From Aldehydirespirator sp965205155 (GTDB lineage: Bacteria > Actinomycetota > Acidimicrobiia > Acidimicrobiales > Aldehydirespiratoraceae): a stretch of 64,000 nucleotides of DNA. Each line of letters begins with the position of its first letter. Positions within the stretch are counted from its first letter, which is position 1. Shown in pieces: positions 24,795-35,925 of this stretch. The notes below the pieces were generated by a model that saw nothing but the letters and a program-made list of their open reading frames with translations, did no database searches and was not told where the DNA came from. The stretch is taken from positions 930,001 through 994,000 of the forward strand of contig OZ242033.1 in the NCBI GenBank assembly GCA_965205155.1, given 5' to 3'. The position numbers and the translations under genes were made by a program.

Positions 24795-26090
24795 CTAGGC
24801 CGCGCCGTTGAGGATCCGGACGGGCAACTCCCGGGGGCCGCGGATCTGGCCGGTCGACCACCTCACGCCCTCGGGGTCGGCCAGCTCGAAGTCCGGGACC
24901 CGTGCCATCCACTCCTCCAGGGCCACCGTGAGCTCCATGCGGGCCAGGTTCGATCCCAGGCAGCGGTGGATGCCCAGACCGAAGGCGACATGGCGGTTGC
25001 GCATGCGGTCGATCACGAACTCGCCGGCGTCCTCGAAGGCCTCGGGGTCGCGGTTGGCGGCCGGGAACGGCAGCAGCACCCAGTCGTTGGCCTGCATCGA
25101 TCGGCCCGCGAACTCGGCGTCCTTGGCCACGATCCGGGCCATGGTCACCGGTGCGTAGAAGCGCAGGAACTCCTCCACCGCGAAGGGCCGCACGTCGGGG
25201 TCCTCGATCCAACGCCGGCGGTCCTCAGGATGCTGGGCCATGTGCCACAGCGAGGCGCCGATGGCCGACCAGGTGGTGTCCACCCCCGCGATGATCAGCA
25301 GACCGCAGGTGCCCCGCACGTGCTCGTGCTCCAGGTTCTGGCCCTCGATCTTCGCGTGGGTCATGTGGCTGATCAGATCGTCCTGGGGCTCCTCCGCCCG
25401 TTGCGCGATGAGCTTGTCCAGGTAGAAGTCGATCGAGTCCTCGTACTCGACGGTGATCTCGGTGCCGGGCTGCTCCATGATCCGGTGGATGAAGATCCGG
25501 AACTGGTCGCCGTCGGATCTCGGCACGCCCAGCATGTCGGCGATCACCCGCACCGGGATGTGCTGGGTGTAGCCGAGGGCGGCGTCCACGATGTCGGTGC
25601 GTCCCGCCTCCACGTCGGCCAGCAGGTCGTCGAGCAGCTCGCGGCATGTCTCGCGGGTGGACTCCCGCTTGGCCTCTATCGGCTTGGGTGCGAACGCCGG
25701 CAGCAGGAACTCCCGGGCGATGCGATGGAACGGCGGGTCGCTGGTGATGGGCGGGGCGAACCCCACCGGGGGAGGGATCTCGGGGCGGCCGTCGTGCACC
25801 ACCACGCCGTTGGAGCTGAACGTGTCGGTGTCCTTGGCGATGGCGCAGACGTCCTCGTGGCGGACGGGCAGCCAGGTCCCGCCGTAGCGGTCGCTGCGGG
25901 CCACCGGGCATTCGCGGCGCAGCTCGTCCCAGATCTCCGGGGCGCGGGCCGCGTAGCCCGGGTCGACGTGGTCGAAGTCGGTGGCCCAGTCGGTGACCGG
26001 TGCCCGGGGCTTGGGGCCGTCGTGGGCGCCGGCACCGTCGTCCGTCGAACCGCTGGTCGAATTGTCCGTGGTGGAGGTCGTGTAGGTCAT
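24795..26090 (-). CDS. Cytochrome P450
   Basis: A 431-residue bacterial P450. Visible are the I-helix oxygen-activation motif AGVDTTW (near 270), the ExxR of the K helix (EEFLR) and the heme loop FGLGIHRCLG with its cysteine. It hydroxylates a hydrophobic substrate using electrons from a ferredoxin that is not in the window. The start overlaps the stop of the upstream sulfatase gene by four bases (ATGA), so both are co-translated. The first 25 residues are low in complexity (Thr, Ser, Asp, Gly). Confidence 0.95.
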   Translation of the reverse strand: MTYTTSTTDNSTSGSTDDGAGAHDGPKPRAPVTDWATDFDHVDPGYAARAPEIWDELRRECPVARSDRYGGTWLPVRHEDVCAIAKDTDTFSSNGVVVHDGRPEIPPPVGFAPPITSDPPFHRIAREFLLPAFAPKPIEAKRESTRETCRELLDDLLADVEAGRTDIVDAALGYTQHIPVRVIADMLGVPRSDGDQFRIFIHRIMEQPGTEITVEYEDSIDFYLDKLIAQRAEEPQDDLISHMTHAKIEGQNLEHEHVRGTCGLLIIAGVDTTWSAIGASLWHMAQHPEDRRRWIEDPDVRPFAVEEFLRFYAPVTMARIVAKDAEFAGRSMQANDWVLLPFPAANRDPEAFEDAGEFVIDRMRNRHVAFGLGIHRCLGSNLARMELTVALEEWMARVPDFELADPEGVRWSTGQIRGPRELPVRILNGAA

Positions 26091-27610
26091 GGCGTAGGCG
26101 TCAACTCCTCGGCCTCATAGTCCAGCAGACGGAGGAACAGGGCGCGCAGCTCATTGCGCCTCCCCCGGTCGTTGGCCAGGTTCACCAGCTCGTGGGGGTC
26201 CTCGCCGGTCTCGTACCACTCGTGGTCGTGCTCGTCGAAGTCGGCGTCCACGTCGAAGATTTTGCCCTGCTCGTCGACCGTTCCGTCGCGCCTGATGCCC
26301 CCACCGATCCCGTAGTAGCGGGCGTACTTGGTCTCGCCGTCGTAGAAGCCCCGCACCGCGTAGCGGGTGTTGCGGATCAGATCGGACTGGGCCGAGTCCT
26401 GGGAGAACAGCACGAAGTCGCGCACCGAGGCCTCCGGGTCGGCCAGCACCGGCGACAGGTCCCGGCCCGACAGGGTGGGTGTGTCGCCGATGTCGGTTCC
26501 GCCCAGCGCGGCGATGGTGGCCGCCAGGTCGACGTGGGTGGCCAGCGCCCGGGTGCGGGCTCCGCCGGGCACGCCGGGGGCCTTGACGATCAGCGGCACC
26601 CCCATGACCTCGTCGTACACGCAGGGCAGTTTGGCTCGCAGGCCGTGCGATCCGCAGGCGTCGCCGTGGTCCGAGGTGTAGGCGATCACCGTGTCGTCGT
26701 ACAGGCCGAGGGCGTCGAGAGCGTCGAGCAGGCGGGCCAGGCTGCGGTCGAGCTCGATGTGCAGCCAGGCGTAGTAGTCGAGGCCCCGCAGCCAGGTGTC
26801 GTGCTCGCCCGCTTCGATGCGGCCCACCACATGCTCGCGGTTGCGGACGTGTCGCCAGGCCCGCTGCACCTCGGGCTTGGTGTGGAGGTCGTCGCTGAAG
26901 TTCTTGGGGAGTTGGTCGAACAGGCGGGGGTAGTCCTCCGGCGGCGGGGTCACCGGCAGGTCGCCGAGGCGCATCTGCACCACCGCGTTGAAGAATGCGG
27001 CGAAGCGGGGATGGTCGGCCTGGTAGCTGAGGTGGTCGGCCGGGAACCACATGATGTCGTGGGGGTTGACCAGGGCCACGGTCAGGAACCACGGCTGGCC
27101 GGGGTCGTTGCGGCGGCCGTCGCCGTTGCCGTCGCTGTTGTCGCCGCCCCGGTCGCTCAGCCAGTCGATGGCCTGGTCGACGATGATCGGGTCGAAGTAC
27201 CGGCCGGTGTAGGCGCTGCCCATGAAGTGAATGTCGTTGCCCTCCCAGTCGAGATAGCCGTGGGCCTCCATGTCGGGCGTCTCGCTGTGGCCGAGATGCC
27301 ACTTGCCCAGGTAGCTGGACCGGTAGCCCCGGTCGCCCAGCAGGCTGCCGATGGTGGGTATGGCCGGGTCGAGCGCGGTGTGGGTGGGGAAGGCGACGTT
27401 GTCGACCACGCCGTGCTCGGCCAGGTAGCGGCCGGTGTAGAGGCTGGCCCGCGACGGCGAGCACGGTGAGGCGTGGGTGAAGTAGCGGTCGAAGCTCAGC
27501 CCGTCGGCCCGCAGCCGCTGATGGGCGGGCAGGTCCACCACCCCGTCGAGCCAGTCGTTGCGCCGTTCCTCGTCCGAGACGATCAGCAGGATGTTGGGCC
27601 GATCAGCCAC
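26087..27610 (-). CDS. Arylsulfatase-type sulfatase
   Basis: A 507-residue type I sulfatase. The modification motif CSPSR (C50 to R54) should be converted to formylglycine by an FGE-type enzyme, which is not encoded here. D13 in SDEERRND fits the metal site. Sulfatases of this class remove sulfate from organic sulfate esters. No clear signal peptide is seen, so it may act in the cytoplasm. It is translationally coupled to the P450 gene. Some members of this superfamily are phosphonate or choline-sulfate hydrolases. Confidence 0.92.
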   Translation of the reverse strand: MADRPNILLIVSDEERRNDWLDGVVDLPAHQRLRADGLSFDRYFTHASPCSPSRASLYTGRYLAEHGVVDNVAFPTHTALDPAIPTIGSLLGDRGYRSSYLGKWHLGHSETPDMEAHGYLDWEGNDIHFMGSAYTGRYFDPIIVDQAIDWLSDRGGDNSDGNGDGRRNDPGQPWFLTVALVNPHDIMWFPADHLSYQADHPRFAAFFNAVVQMRLGDLPVTPPPEDYPRLFDQLPKNFSDDLHTKPEVQRAWRHVRNREHVVGRIEAGEHDTWLRGLDYYAWLHIELDRSLARLLDALDALGLYDDTVIAYTSDHGDACGSHGLRAKLPCVYDEVMGVPLIVKAPGVPGGARTRALATHVDLAATIAALGGTDIGDTPTLSGRDLSPVLADPEASVRDFVLFSQDSAQSDLIRNTRYAVRGFYDGETKYARYYGIGGGIRRDGTVDEQGKIFDVDADFDEHDHEWYETGEDPHELVNLANDRGRRNELRALFLRLLDYEAEELTPTP

Positions 27611-27635
27611 AACCGGACGCTACCGGCTCGGCCTC

Positions 27636-29240
<1,605 letters not shown>

Positions 29241-29351
29241 CCTCTCAGTGTGGCCCGGCGGCGCCGGGCTGCGTCGCGGCTGCCGGGTAGCCTGCGCCGG
29301 GCCGGCAATCCGGCCGCAGGCAGGACAGCACAATCCGTCGGAGGGAAGCAC

Positions 29352-29777
29352 ATGGACAACTTCGATCTGGGCAGTTTGAACTACTGGGCGATCCTGGTGG
29401 CGGTGGTGTTCAACCAGGCGCTGGGCGCGGCGTGGTACAGCGCGCTGGCCAAGCCATGGATGGCCGAGGTGGGCCTCAGCACCGACGACATGGAGGCCAT
29501 GAAGGGCACGCCCCGGCAGTGGTACCCGTACGTGCTGGCGGTGGTGTGCGGGATCGTGTTCACCCTCGTGCTGGCACTGCTCGCGCAGGGACTGGGGGCC
29601 GACAGCGCCGGCGAAGGACTCGGTCTGGGGCTGCTGGCCGCGGTCGGGTTCATCTTCACCTCCAACGCCATCAACTACGCGTTCGAGGGCCGCAGCCTGA
29701 AGCTGTTCCTGATCAACGGCGGCTATCCGCTCATCTCCTACAGCGTCATCGGCATCCTGCTCAGCGTCTGGACATAG
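29352..29777 (+). CDS. DUF1761-family membrane protein
   Basis: A 141-residue protein with about four membrane segments, opening MDNFDLGSLNYWAILVAVVF. The pattern AAWYSALAKPWM and a C-terminal INGGYPLISYSVIGILL fit the DUF1761 family, whose function is unknown. GGAGGG lies nine bases upstream of the ATG. It stands divergent to prfC and upstream of the cyclopropane synthase gene. Confidence 0.75.
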   Translation: MDNFDLGSLNYWAILVAVVFNQALGAAWYSALAKPWMAEVGLSTDDMEAMKGTPRQWYPYVLAVVCGIVFTLVLALLAQGLGADSAGEGLGLGLLAAVGFIFTSNAINYAFEGRSLKLFLINGGYPLISYSVIGILLSVWT

Positions 29778-29815
29778 CTCCGGCCGCCACCGGCGCAAGA
29801 TTGAGGCGCAGTCAC

Positions 29816-30949
29816 ATGGCCGACCAAGAAGCAGCCCGGAAACTGGGGCTCGAGGTGCTGCACACGGCCGGGATCGAGGTCGGTGGCGACCGGCCCCAGG
29901 ACATTGCGGTACACGACGACCGCTTCTGGGCCCGGGTTCTGGCCGACCGTGAGCTCGGACTGGGCGAGTCGTACCAGGAGGGCTGGTGGGACGCCAACCA
30001 ACTCGACGAGTTCATCGCCGAGGTCCAGGCCCTCGATCTGCGGTCGCTGGTCCGGCCCAGACCTGCGCTGACGCTGCGCATCCTCAAGGCGCAGGCTCGC
30101 AACCGCCAGACTGTGCGCCGGGCCCGCCGGAACGCGGGCGCTCACTACAACATCGGCAACGACCTGTACGAGCGAATGCTCGACGACCGGATGATCTACT
30201 CGTGCGGCTACTGGCGCCGGGCCGCCGACCTGAACGAGGCCCAGGAGCACAAGTTGGACCTGATCTGCCGCAAGCTCCGCCTGGAGCCAGGCATGAGGCT
30301 GCTCGACATCGGCTGTGGCTGGGGCGGCTTCGCCCGGTTCGCGGCGGCCGAGTACGGCGCGGTCGTCACCGGAGTCACGCCGGCGGGGGAACAGGCCCGG
30401 CTGGCTCAACAAGTGTGCGCCGATCTGCCCGTCGACATCCGCGAGTGCGACTACCGGGACGTGCGGGGCCGCTTCGACCGCATCGTGTCGATAGGGATGA
30501 TGGAGCATGTCGGCCCCCGCAACCTGAAGACGTTCTTCCGGTGCTGCGACGATCTTCTGGCCGACGACGGGATGATGCTGCACCACACCATCGGATCGCT
30601 GGTGACGAAGAACCACACCGACCCGTGGTTCGACAAGTACATATTCCCCGGAGGAGTGGTTCCGTCGCTGGCCCAGATCTCATCGGCCACCGAGAAGGAC
30701 TGGGTGATCGAGGATGTGCACAACTTCGGCCCCTACTACGACCGAACGCTCATGGCCTGGCACCGCAACGTGACCGCAGCCTGGGACGACCTGCCCGCCT
30801 ACGACGGGCGCTTCCGCCGCACTTGGGACTACTACCTGCTCAGTTCGGCAGGATCGTTCCGGGCCCGGGCCCTGCAGCTCTGGCAGATCGTGTTCACCCG
30901 CAGCCGGCGCCGCTCCGACGCCTACCACCGGCCCAACGAACGGGAGTAG
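29816..30949 (+). CDS. cfa: Cyclopropane-fatty-acyl-phospholipid synthase
   Basis: A 377-residue AdoMet-dependent enzyme that adds a methylene bridge to unsaturated acyl chains of membrane lipids. The AdoMet loop LLDIGCGWGGFARFAA is near 160-175. Other family features are HYNIGNDLYERML, MMEHVGPRNLKTF and the C-terminal RRTWDYYLLSSAGSFR. The length fits the CFA synthase family. It lies 38 bases after the DUF1761 gene and ends convergent with the polyprenyl synthase gene. Confidence 0.92.
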   Translation: MADQEAARKLGLEVLHTAGIEVGGDRPQDIAVHDDRFWARVLADRELGLGESYQEGWWDANQLDEFIAEVQALDLRSLVRPRPALTLRILKAQARNRQTVRRARRNAGAHYNIGNDLYERMLDDRMIYSCGYWRRAADLNEAQEHKLDLICRKLRLEPGMRLLDIGCGWGGFARFAAAEYGAVVTGVTPAGEQARLAQQVCADLPVDIRECDYRDVRGRFDRIVSIGMMEHVGPRNLKTFFRCCDDLLADDGMMLHHTIGSLVTKNHTDPWFDKYIFPGGVVPSLAQISSATEKDWVIEDVHNFGPYYDRTLMAWHRNVTAAWDDLPAYDGRFRRTWDYYLLSSAGSFRARALQLWQIVFTRSRRRSDAYHRPNERE

Positions 30950-30960
30950 CCGCCGTGGGG

Positions 30961-32022
30961 TCAGGCTTGGCGGGTGACTACGAAGCGGGCGGTGGCGGCT
31001 AGGGCTTCCTTGGCTGCGGGCACGTCGGGCAGGGCCTCCAGCGCGTCGAGGGCCTCCTCCAGAAGGTCCGAGATCTCGTCCTCCAGGCGGGCGAGGGCGC
31101 CCGTGTCGACGATCACCTGCTGGACCCCGGCAACCGTCTCATCGTCCATCTCCGAGCCGACCGCCTCCAGGACCGCCCGCTGTGACTGGGTCGCGGCGGA
31201 CCTCGCCAGGGCCATCAGCAGCGTGGGCTTGCCCTCCCGCAGGTCGTCGCCGACCGGCTTGCCGGTGGCGGCCGGGTCCCCGAAAGCGCCCATCACGTCG
31301 TCGCGCAGCTGGAAGGCCATGCCGACGGGACGGCCGTGGCGGGCCAGCGGCTCGGCCAGATCGGGGCGCCCGGCCAGAGCCGCGCCGAGCTGGAGAGGCC
31401 GCACGACCGTGTAGCGGGCCGTCTTGTGCTCGATGATCTTGCGGGCCTCGTCCGCGGTGGCGCTGCCCCGAGCGGAGCCGACCACGTCCAGGAACTGGCC
31501 CATGTTCAGCTCGGTTCGCAGCCCGTCCCACACCGCCCGGGTCTCAGGGGTCACCTCCCCGAGGGTGCGGTCGGCGAGCACCATGGCCATGTCTCCCACC
31601 AGCACCGCGGCGGCCTCGCCGAAACGCCGGTCCTCGCCGAGCCACCTGCGGTCGCGGTGGCGCTGCACGAACTTTCGCCACACCGTCGGCGCGCCCCGAC
31701 GGGTGTCGGAGCCGTCCATCACGTCGTCGTGGGCCAGGGCGAAGGCGTGGAGGATCTCCAGGGCGCAGCCGCCGTCGAGGGCACCGTCGCCGCCCGGGTC
31801 TCCGCCGCCGATCAGCCAGCCCCAGTGGCAGTAGGCGGGCCGGATGCGCTTTCCCCCGCCCAGGACCATGTCGGCGAGGTCACCGAGCGGCTCGTCGAGG
31901 CTCGGGTCCAGTGCGGCCCACTCCTGGCGCTCGGCGGCCAGGATCTCGCCGAGGCGGATCTGGACCCTGGCCGCAATCTCGGTCAACTCGGCGGGGGGAC
32001 CGGCTGGCTGCCCGGCGGACAT
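30961..32022 (-). CDS. Polyprenyl diphosphate synthase
   Basis: A 353-residue all-helical trans-prenyltransferase that condenses isopentenyl diphosphate with allylic diphosphates. The first aspartate motif is DDVMDGSDTRRG and the second is QLRDDVMGAFGD. The chain length of the product cannot be predicted with confidence. The start overlaps or abuts the xseB stop; a GTG at 32028 overlaps by a GTGA and is an alternative. The xseA-xseB-prenyl synthase order is common in bacteria. Confidence 0.93.
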   Translation of the reverse strand: MSAGQPAGPPAELTEIAARVQIRLGEILAAERQEWAALDPSLDEPLGDLADMVLGGGKRIRPAYCHWGWLIGGGDPGGDGALDGGCALEILHAFALAHDDVMDGSDTRRGAPTVWRKFVQRHRDRRWLGEDRRFGEAAAVLVGDMAMVLADRTLGEVTPETRAVWDGLRTELNMGQFLDVVGSARGSATADEARKIIEHKTARYTVVRPLQLGAALAGRPDLAEPLARHGRPVGMAFQLRDDVMGAFGDPAATGKPVGDDLREGKPTLLMALARSAATQSQRAVLEAVGSEMDDETVAGVQQVIVDTGALARLEDEISDLLEEALDALEALPDVPAAKEALAATARFVVTRQA

Positions 32023-32024
32023 GG

Positions 32025-32267
32025 TCACGTCTCGGTGTCTGACTCGAGCGCGGCCACGACTCTCTCGACCTGGACGCCGGCGTTGGTGATCCGGCGCCGA
32101 CAGACCTCGATGAGGGTGGCAGCCCGCTCGACGCGGGTGGCCAGCACGTCCACGTCGGGATCCTCGCCCTCGAGCTCTTGGAGGATCTGCTCGAGCTCGG
32201 CCATCGCGGCCGCGTAGCCGGGCTCGTCGGCGCCGCCCGGGCCATTGTTCGACTCTTCGGTGCTCAT
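32025..32267 (-). CDS. xseB: Exodeoxyribonuclease VII small subunit
   Basis: An 80-residue acidic helical protein. The core YAAAMAELEQILQELEG and ERAATLIEVCRRRI match XseB, which joins XseA to make ExoVII, a single-strand DNA exonuclease. It lies 29 bases downstream of xseA. The start at 32267 gives the usual size; an upstream in-frame ATG is in the repeat region. Confidence 0.92.
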   Translation of the reverse strand: MSTEESNNGPGGADEPGYAAAMAELEQILQELEGEDPDVDVLATRVERAATLIEVCRRRITNAGVQVERVVAALESDTET

Positions 32268-32296
32268 TGGTCTCGGTCCTCGCTGCTGGCGCGCCG

Positions 32297-33790
32297 TCAT
32301 TCCCGCTCTTGTTCGCTGCGCTCACGGGCCGCTCGGGCCACGGCCTCGCTGCGCGCCTCGCGCGACACCTCCACCGGTTGCTTCCTTCCGCTCGGCCTCT
32401 GGTCAAGGATCGTACTGTCCAACGTGCCGTCGGATACGTGGGTGACGATGCCGTCGCCGGGCGCGACATCTTGAATTGAGCGCACCAGCATCCCGTCACC
32501 GCGGCGGGTCAGCGACCATCCCCGGCGCAGGATCAGGGCCGGGTCGAGGGTCCGCACCCGGGTGGCAATGGCGTCCAGGTGCCGCTGGGCGTGGCGGATC
32601 TCGTGACGGCCCGCCACCGACAGCCGGGCCGAGGCCCGGTCGACCCTGCTGGTAGCCCGCCGCTCGACCGCTGGTCCGGCCTGAGTCAGCCGGTAGGAGA
32701 CGGCGGCCACTCGGCGCCCGGCCCGTGCCGTGGCTGTCCGTCCTGTCTGGACGAGGCGCTGGGCGGCCGAGTCGAGGTTGCGGCCGGCCCGCCGGGACGC
32801 GGCCCGAGCCTCTCGGGCGGTGTCGGCGGCCGCCTTGCTGGTGCGTTGCTCCACGGCGGCCAGAACCCGGCGGCTGCACACCGAGATCGACCGGCCGGTG
32901 CCGTCGAGCCTCTCCAGCCAGTCCTCGACCAGCTGCACCACTGCCTCCGCCGCGGCCGTCGGCGTCGAGCAGGCGGTGTGGGCGGTCTCGTCGGCCACGC
33001 TGCGGTCCGTCTCGTGGCCGATGCCGGTGAAGACGGGGCGCTCGCACGAAGCGATGGCTCGGGCCACCAGCTCGTGGTCGAAGGCGACGAGGTCGGTGCG
33101 GCTGCCGCCCCCGCGGGCCAGCACCACCACATCGACGGCGGCGTCGGCCGCTGCCTTGACCGCGGCCGCGATCGCCGCCGGTGCGTCAACGCCCTGCACC
33201 GGCGTGTCGACCTCTACCGCCTGGAAGGCGAAGCCGCTGCCGGTCAGCACCCGCAGCATGTCGGCATGGGCGGCGCTGTCCAGGGACGTGACGATCCCCA
33301 CCCGCAGCGGCACCGGCGCCAGAGTCAGACCGGCGTTGCGGCGTAGCGCTCCCTCCGCGGCCAGCATCCGCAGCAGGGCGTCGCGGTCCGCCGCGAGCGC
33401 CCCCAGCGTATGGGCCGGGTCGATGGCGATCATCCGCAACTGGAGCTGGCCCCGCGGCGGGTAGAAGTCGAGCATCCCCTGGACGCGCACGCTCACTCCG
33501 TCCTCCATGCGGATGGCGTTGCCGTGGCGCTTGATCGTGGCGTTGACCCGGTCCTTGTCGTCGCGGAACAGCACCACGTTCAGCGAGGCCACCGGCGGTG
33601 CGCCGGGCTCGGTCCGCTCGGGGCGCTCGACCAGGTCGAAGTAGACGTGGCCGCTGCGGGCCCGGGTGATGCTGTCGATCTCCCCGGCCACCCACACGCC
33701 GCTCGGGAAGGCCTCGTCCAGCTTCCAACGAAGCACCTGGGCCAGTTCGCCCACCGTCAAGGTCTGGTCCGCGCCGATCAGGCCGTTCAT
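32297..33790 (-). CDS. xseA: Exodeoxyribonuclease VII large subunit with repeat-encoded C-terminal tail
   Basis: A 497-residue ExoVII catalytic subunit that degrades single-stranded DNA. It has an N-terminal OB-fold (LTVGELAQVLRWKLDEAF through the SLNVVLFRDD region), a catalytic domain with GGGSRTDL and FTGIGHETDRSVAD, and a helical C-terminal part. The ATG at 33790 is used; an earlier frame opening in the dispersed repeat is not. The last 30 or so residues, from about QRPSGRKQPVE to the end, are encoded by a dispersed repeat and end in ARERSEQERE. The tail is not part of the family. Confidence 0.93.
   Translation of the reverse strand: MNGLIGADQTLTVGELAQVLRWKLDEAFPSGVWVAGEIDSITRARSGHVYFDLVERPERTEPGAPPVASLNVVLFRDDKDRVNATIKRHGNAIRMEDGVSVRVQGMLDFYPPRGQLQLRMIAIDPAHTLGALAADRDALLRMLAAEGALRRNAGLTLAPVPLRVGIVTSLDSAAHADMLRVLTGSGFAFQAVEVDTPVQGVDAPAAIAAAVKAAADAAVDVVVLARGGGSRTDLVAFDHELVARAIASCERPVFTGIGHETDRSVADETAHTACSTPTAAAEAVVQLVEDWLERLDGTGRSISVCSRRVLAAVEQRTSKAAADTAREARAASRRAGRNLDSAAQRLVQTGRTATARAGRRVAAVSYRLTQAGPAVERRATSRVDRASARLSVAGRHEIRHAQRHLDAIATRVRTLDPALILRRGWSLTRRGDGMLVRSIQDVAPGDGIVTHVSDGTLDSTILDQRPSGRKQPVEVSREARSEAVARAARERSEQERE
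32301..32400 (-). repeat. Dispersed two-block repeat, copy 1 (inside xseA 3' end)
   Basis: On the minus strand block 1 (AGAGGCCGAGCGG) is followed after about 40 bases by block 2, about 48 bases long, which runs from GCGAGGCCGTGGCCCGAGCG to ACAAGAGCGGGA. Here the whole unit is translated as the XseA tail and the stop codon follows directly. Two matching blocks at other sites define the element. Confidence 0.9.
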
Positions 33791-33815
33791 GGCACCATCG
33801 GCTCGGCCGCTTGTC

Positions 33816-33903
33816 TCCCGCTCTTGTTCGCTTCGCTCACGGGCCGCTCGGGCCACGGCCTCGCACAATGCCTCATCCGCCGCTGCCTATCCGCTCGACC
33901 TCT
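33816..33903 (-). repeat. Dispersed two-block repeat, copy 2
   Basis: Same element and orientation as copy 1. Block 1 (here AGAGGTCGAGCGG) is the coding end of the ABC exporter and block 2 lies between that gene and xseA. The exporter C-terminus EVERIGSGG is therefore element-encoded. Confidence 0.88.
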
Positions 33904-35774
33904 GGCCGCTCGGCGATCTCGGCTCGCAGCAGGCCCTCGTACAGCTCGGCGTACAGACCGCCGGCGAGGCGCAGCTCGTCGTGGGTGCCCGACTCGGTGA
34001 TCAGGCCGTCGTCGACCACCACGATCACATCCGCGTCGACGATGGTGGACAGCCGATGGGCCACCACCAATGACGTGCGGCCCCGCAGCGCCTCGGTCAG
34101 AGCCTCCTGCACCAGCGCCTCGTTCTCGGTGTCGAGATGCGATGTGGCCTCGTCGAGGATGACGATGGCCGGGTCCTTGAGCAGCATCCTGGCGATGGCC
34201 AGCCGCTGCTTCTCGCCGCCCGACAGCCGGTAGCCCCGCTCGCCGACGACGGTGTCGTAGCCATCGGGTAGCGCCGCGATCACGTCGTGGATGCGGGCCG
34301 CCCGGCAGGCTTCGGCCAGCTGGGCACCGCTGGCGTCGGGCCGGGCATAGCGCAGATTGGAGGCCACCGTGTCGTGGAACAGGTGAGGGTCCTGGGTGAC
34401 GGTGCCGATGGCGGCCCGCAGTGACGCCTGTGTGATGTCGCGCACGTCGATGCCGTCGACCAGCACCGCGCCCCCGGTCACGTCGTACAGGCGGGGCACC
34501 AGCGACACCAGCGTGGTCTTGCCCGAGCCCGACGGACCGACCACCGCCACCATCCGGCCCGGGGCGATGTCGAGGTCGATGCGGGACAGGACTTCGACCG
34601 GTTCCGCGCAACTGGCCGAAGGGGCGGCGACGCCCAGGGACTCGGGCGTCGAGTCCGACGATGGGTAGGCGAAGTGCACATCCCGGAACTCGACCCGGCC
34701 GGAGGGCCGGTGCAGGTCGCGGGCATCGGGACTGTCGGTGATCGGATTGGGGGTGTCGAGCACCTCGAACACCCGCTCGAAGCTCACGAACGCCGACATC
34801 ACGTCCACCCGGGCGTTGGACAGGCTGGTCAGAGGCACGTAGATGCGCACCGTGTACAGGCCCAGCGCCACCAGCGTGCCCGCGCTGAGCGTGCCGTCGA
34901 TGGCCAGATGGCCGCCCAGCCAGTAGACGATGGCCGTTCCCACCGCGCCCACCAGGGTCAGCGCGATGAGGAAGACCTGGGAGTACATGGCGCTGCGGAC
35001 CCCGATGTCGCGCACCCGCCCGGCCCGGTCTGAGAAGTCGGCGGCCTCGTCGTCGTGGCGGCCGAACAGCTTCACCAGCAGCGCTCCGGCCACGTTGAAC
35101 CGCTCGGTCATGGTGTTGTTCATGGAGGCGTTGAGGTTCATGCCCTCGCGGGTGATGGCCTGCAGGCCCCGGCCCACCCGCCTCGCCGGCAGCACGAAGA
35201 CGGGCAGGATGGCCACCGCCAGCAGGGTGAGCCGCCACTCCAGCAGGAACATGGTGATGAGCGTCGCAACCAGGGTGATGATGTTGGCGACCACCGTGCC
35301 GAGCGTGCCGGTGAAGGCCCGCTGGGCCCCGATCACGTCGTTGTTGAGACGGCTCACCAGGGTGCCGGTCTGGGTGCGGGTGAAGAAGGCCAGCGGCATG
35401 CGCTGCACGTGGTCGAACAGCCGCAGCCGCAGATCGAGGATCAGGCCCTCACCGATACTGGAGCTGAGCCGGCGGGCCACCAGCGACAGCAGCGCCTCGC
35501 CCAGAGCCGCGGCGATCAGGGCAACGAAGAGCGCGTTCAGATAGCTGCCGTCGCCCTCGGCGATGGCGGAGTCGAAGATCTCCCGGATCACCAGCGGGGG
35601 CAGAAGCCCCAGGAACGTGGAGGCGACGGTGGTCAGGATGAAGGCGAAGATCCAGGCCCGGTAGCGACGGGCGAAGCCCCACACCCGGCGCCGGGTGTCG
35701 GCCGTGATCGTCTTGCCCTTCAGGCCGGAGCGGTCGGCCGCCATGGAGTGCATGACTCCCCACGCGGTCATCAT
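33873..35774 (-). CDS. ABC exporter (fused membrane and ATPase domains)
   Basis: A 633-residue MsbA/LmrA-like half transporter. Six membrane segments occupy about residues 30-330. The ATPase domain has Walker A VGPSGSGKTT, the signature YRLSGGEKQR, Walker B AIVILDEATSHLD and an H-loop. A short low-complexity insertion follows the first strand of the ATPase domain (ESLGVAAPSASCAEPVEVL). Such homodimers export lipids, drugs or peptides. The start at 35774 avoids a run-in from the dispersed repeat. The last residues come from copy 2 of that repeat. Confidence 0.92.
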   Translation of the reverse strand: MMTAWGVMHSMAADRSGLKGKTITADTRRRVWGFARRYRAWIFAFILTTVASTFLGLLPPLVIREIFDSAIAEGDGSYLNALFVALIAAALGEALLSLVARRLSSSIGEGLILDLRLRLFDHVQRMPLAFFTRTQTGTLVSRLNNDVIGAQRAFTGTLGTVVANIITLVATLITMFLLEWRLTLLAVAILPVFVLPARRVGRGLQAITREGMNLNASMNNTMTERFNVAGALLVKLFGRHDDEAADFSDRAGRVRDIGVRSAMYSQVFLIALTLVGAVGTAIVYWLGGHLAIDGTLSAGTLVALGLYTVRIYVPLTSLSNARVDVMSAFVSFERVFEVLDTPNPITDSPDARDLHRPSGRVEFRDVHFAYPSSDSTPESLGVAAPSASCAEPVEVLSRIDLDIAPGRMVAVVGPSGSGKTTLVSLVPRLYDVTGGAVLVDGIDVRDITQASLRAAIGTVTQDPHLFHDTVASNLRYARPDASGAQLAEACRAARIHDVIAALPDGYDTVVGERGYRLSGGEKQRLAIARMLLKDPAIVILDEATSHLDTENEALVQEALTEALRGRTSLVVAHRLSTIVDADVIVVVDDGLITESGTHDELRLAGGLYAELYEGLLRAEIAERPEVERIGSGG

Positions 35775-35804
35775 CGAATCCGAGCCTACGGAGCACGGTG
35801 TTTC

Positions 35805-35901
35805 CCCGCTCTTGTTCGCTTCGCTCACGGGCCGCTCGGGCCACGGCCTCGCTGAGTCCCCTTGGCATCGCTACGACGCGAGGCCTGACCGCTCGGCCTC
35901 T
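35805..35901 (-). repeat. Dispersed two-block repeat, copy 3
   Basis: Both blocks are present on the minus strand, about 36 bases apart. The copy is in the divergent region between the ABC exporter and the pncB-pncA gene. It is non-coding here. Confidence 0.88.
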
Positions 35902-35925
35902 GCCGGTAGCACTCTTGGGCGCGTG

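Noticed and set aside
32297..33868. XseA starting in the dispersed repeat at 33868
   Set aside because: The additional N-terminal residues are repeat-encoded; the family domain starts right after ATG 33790.
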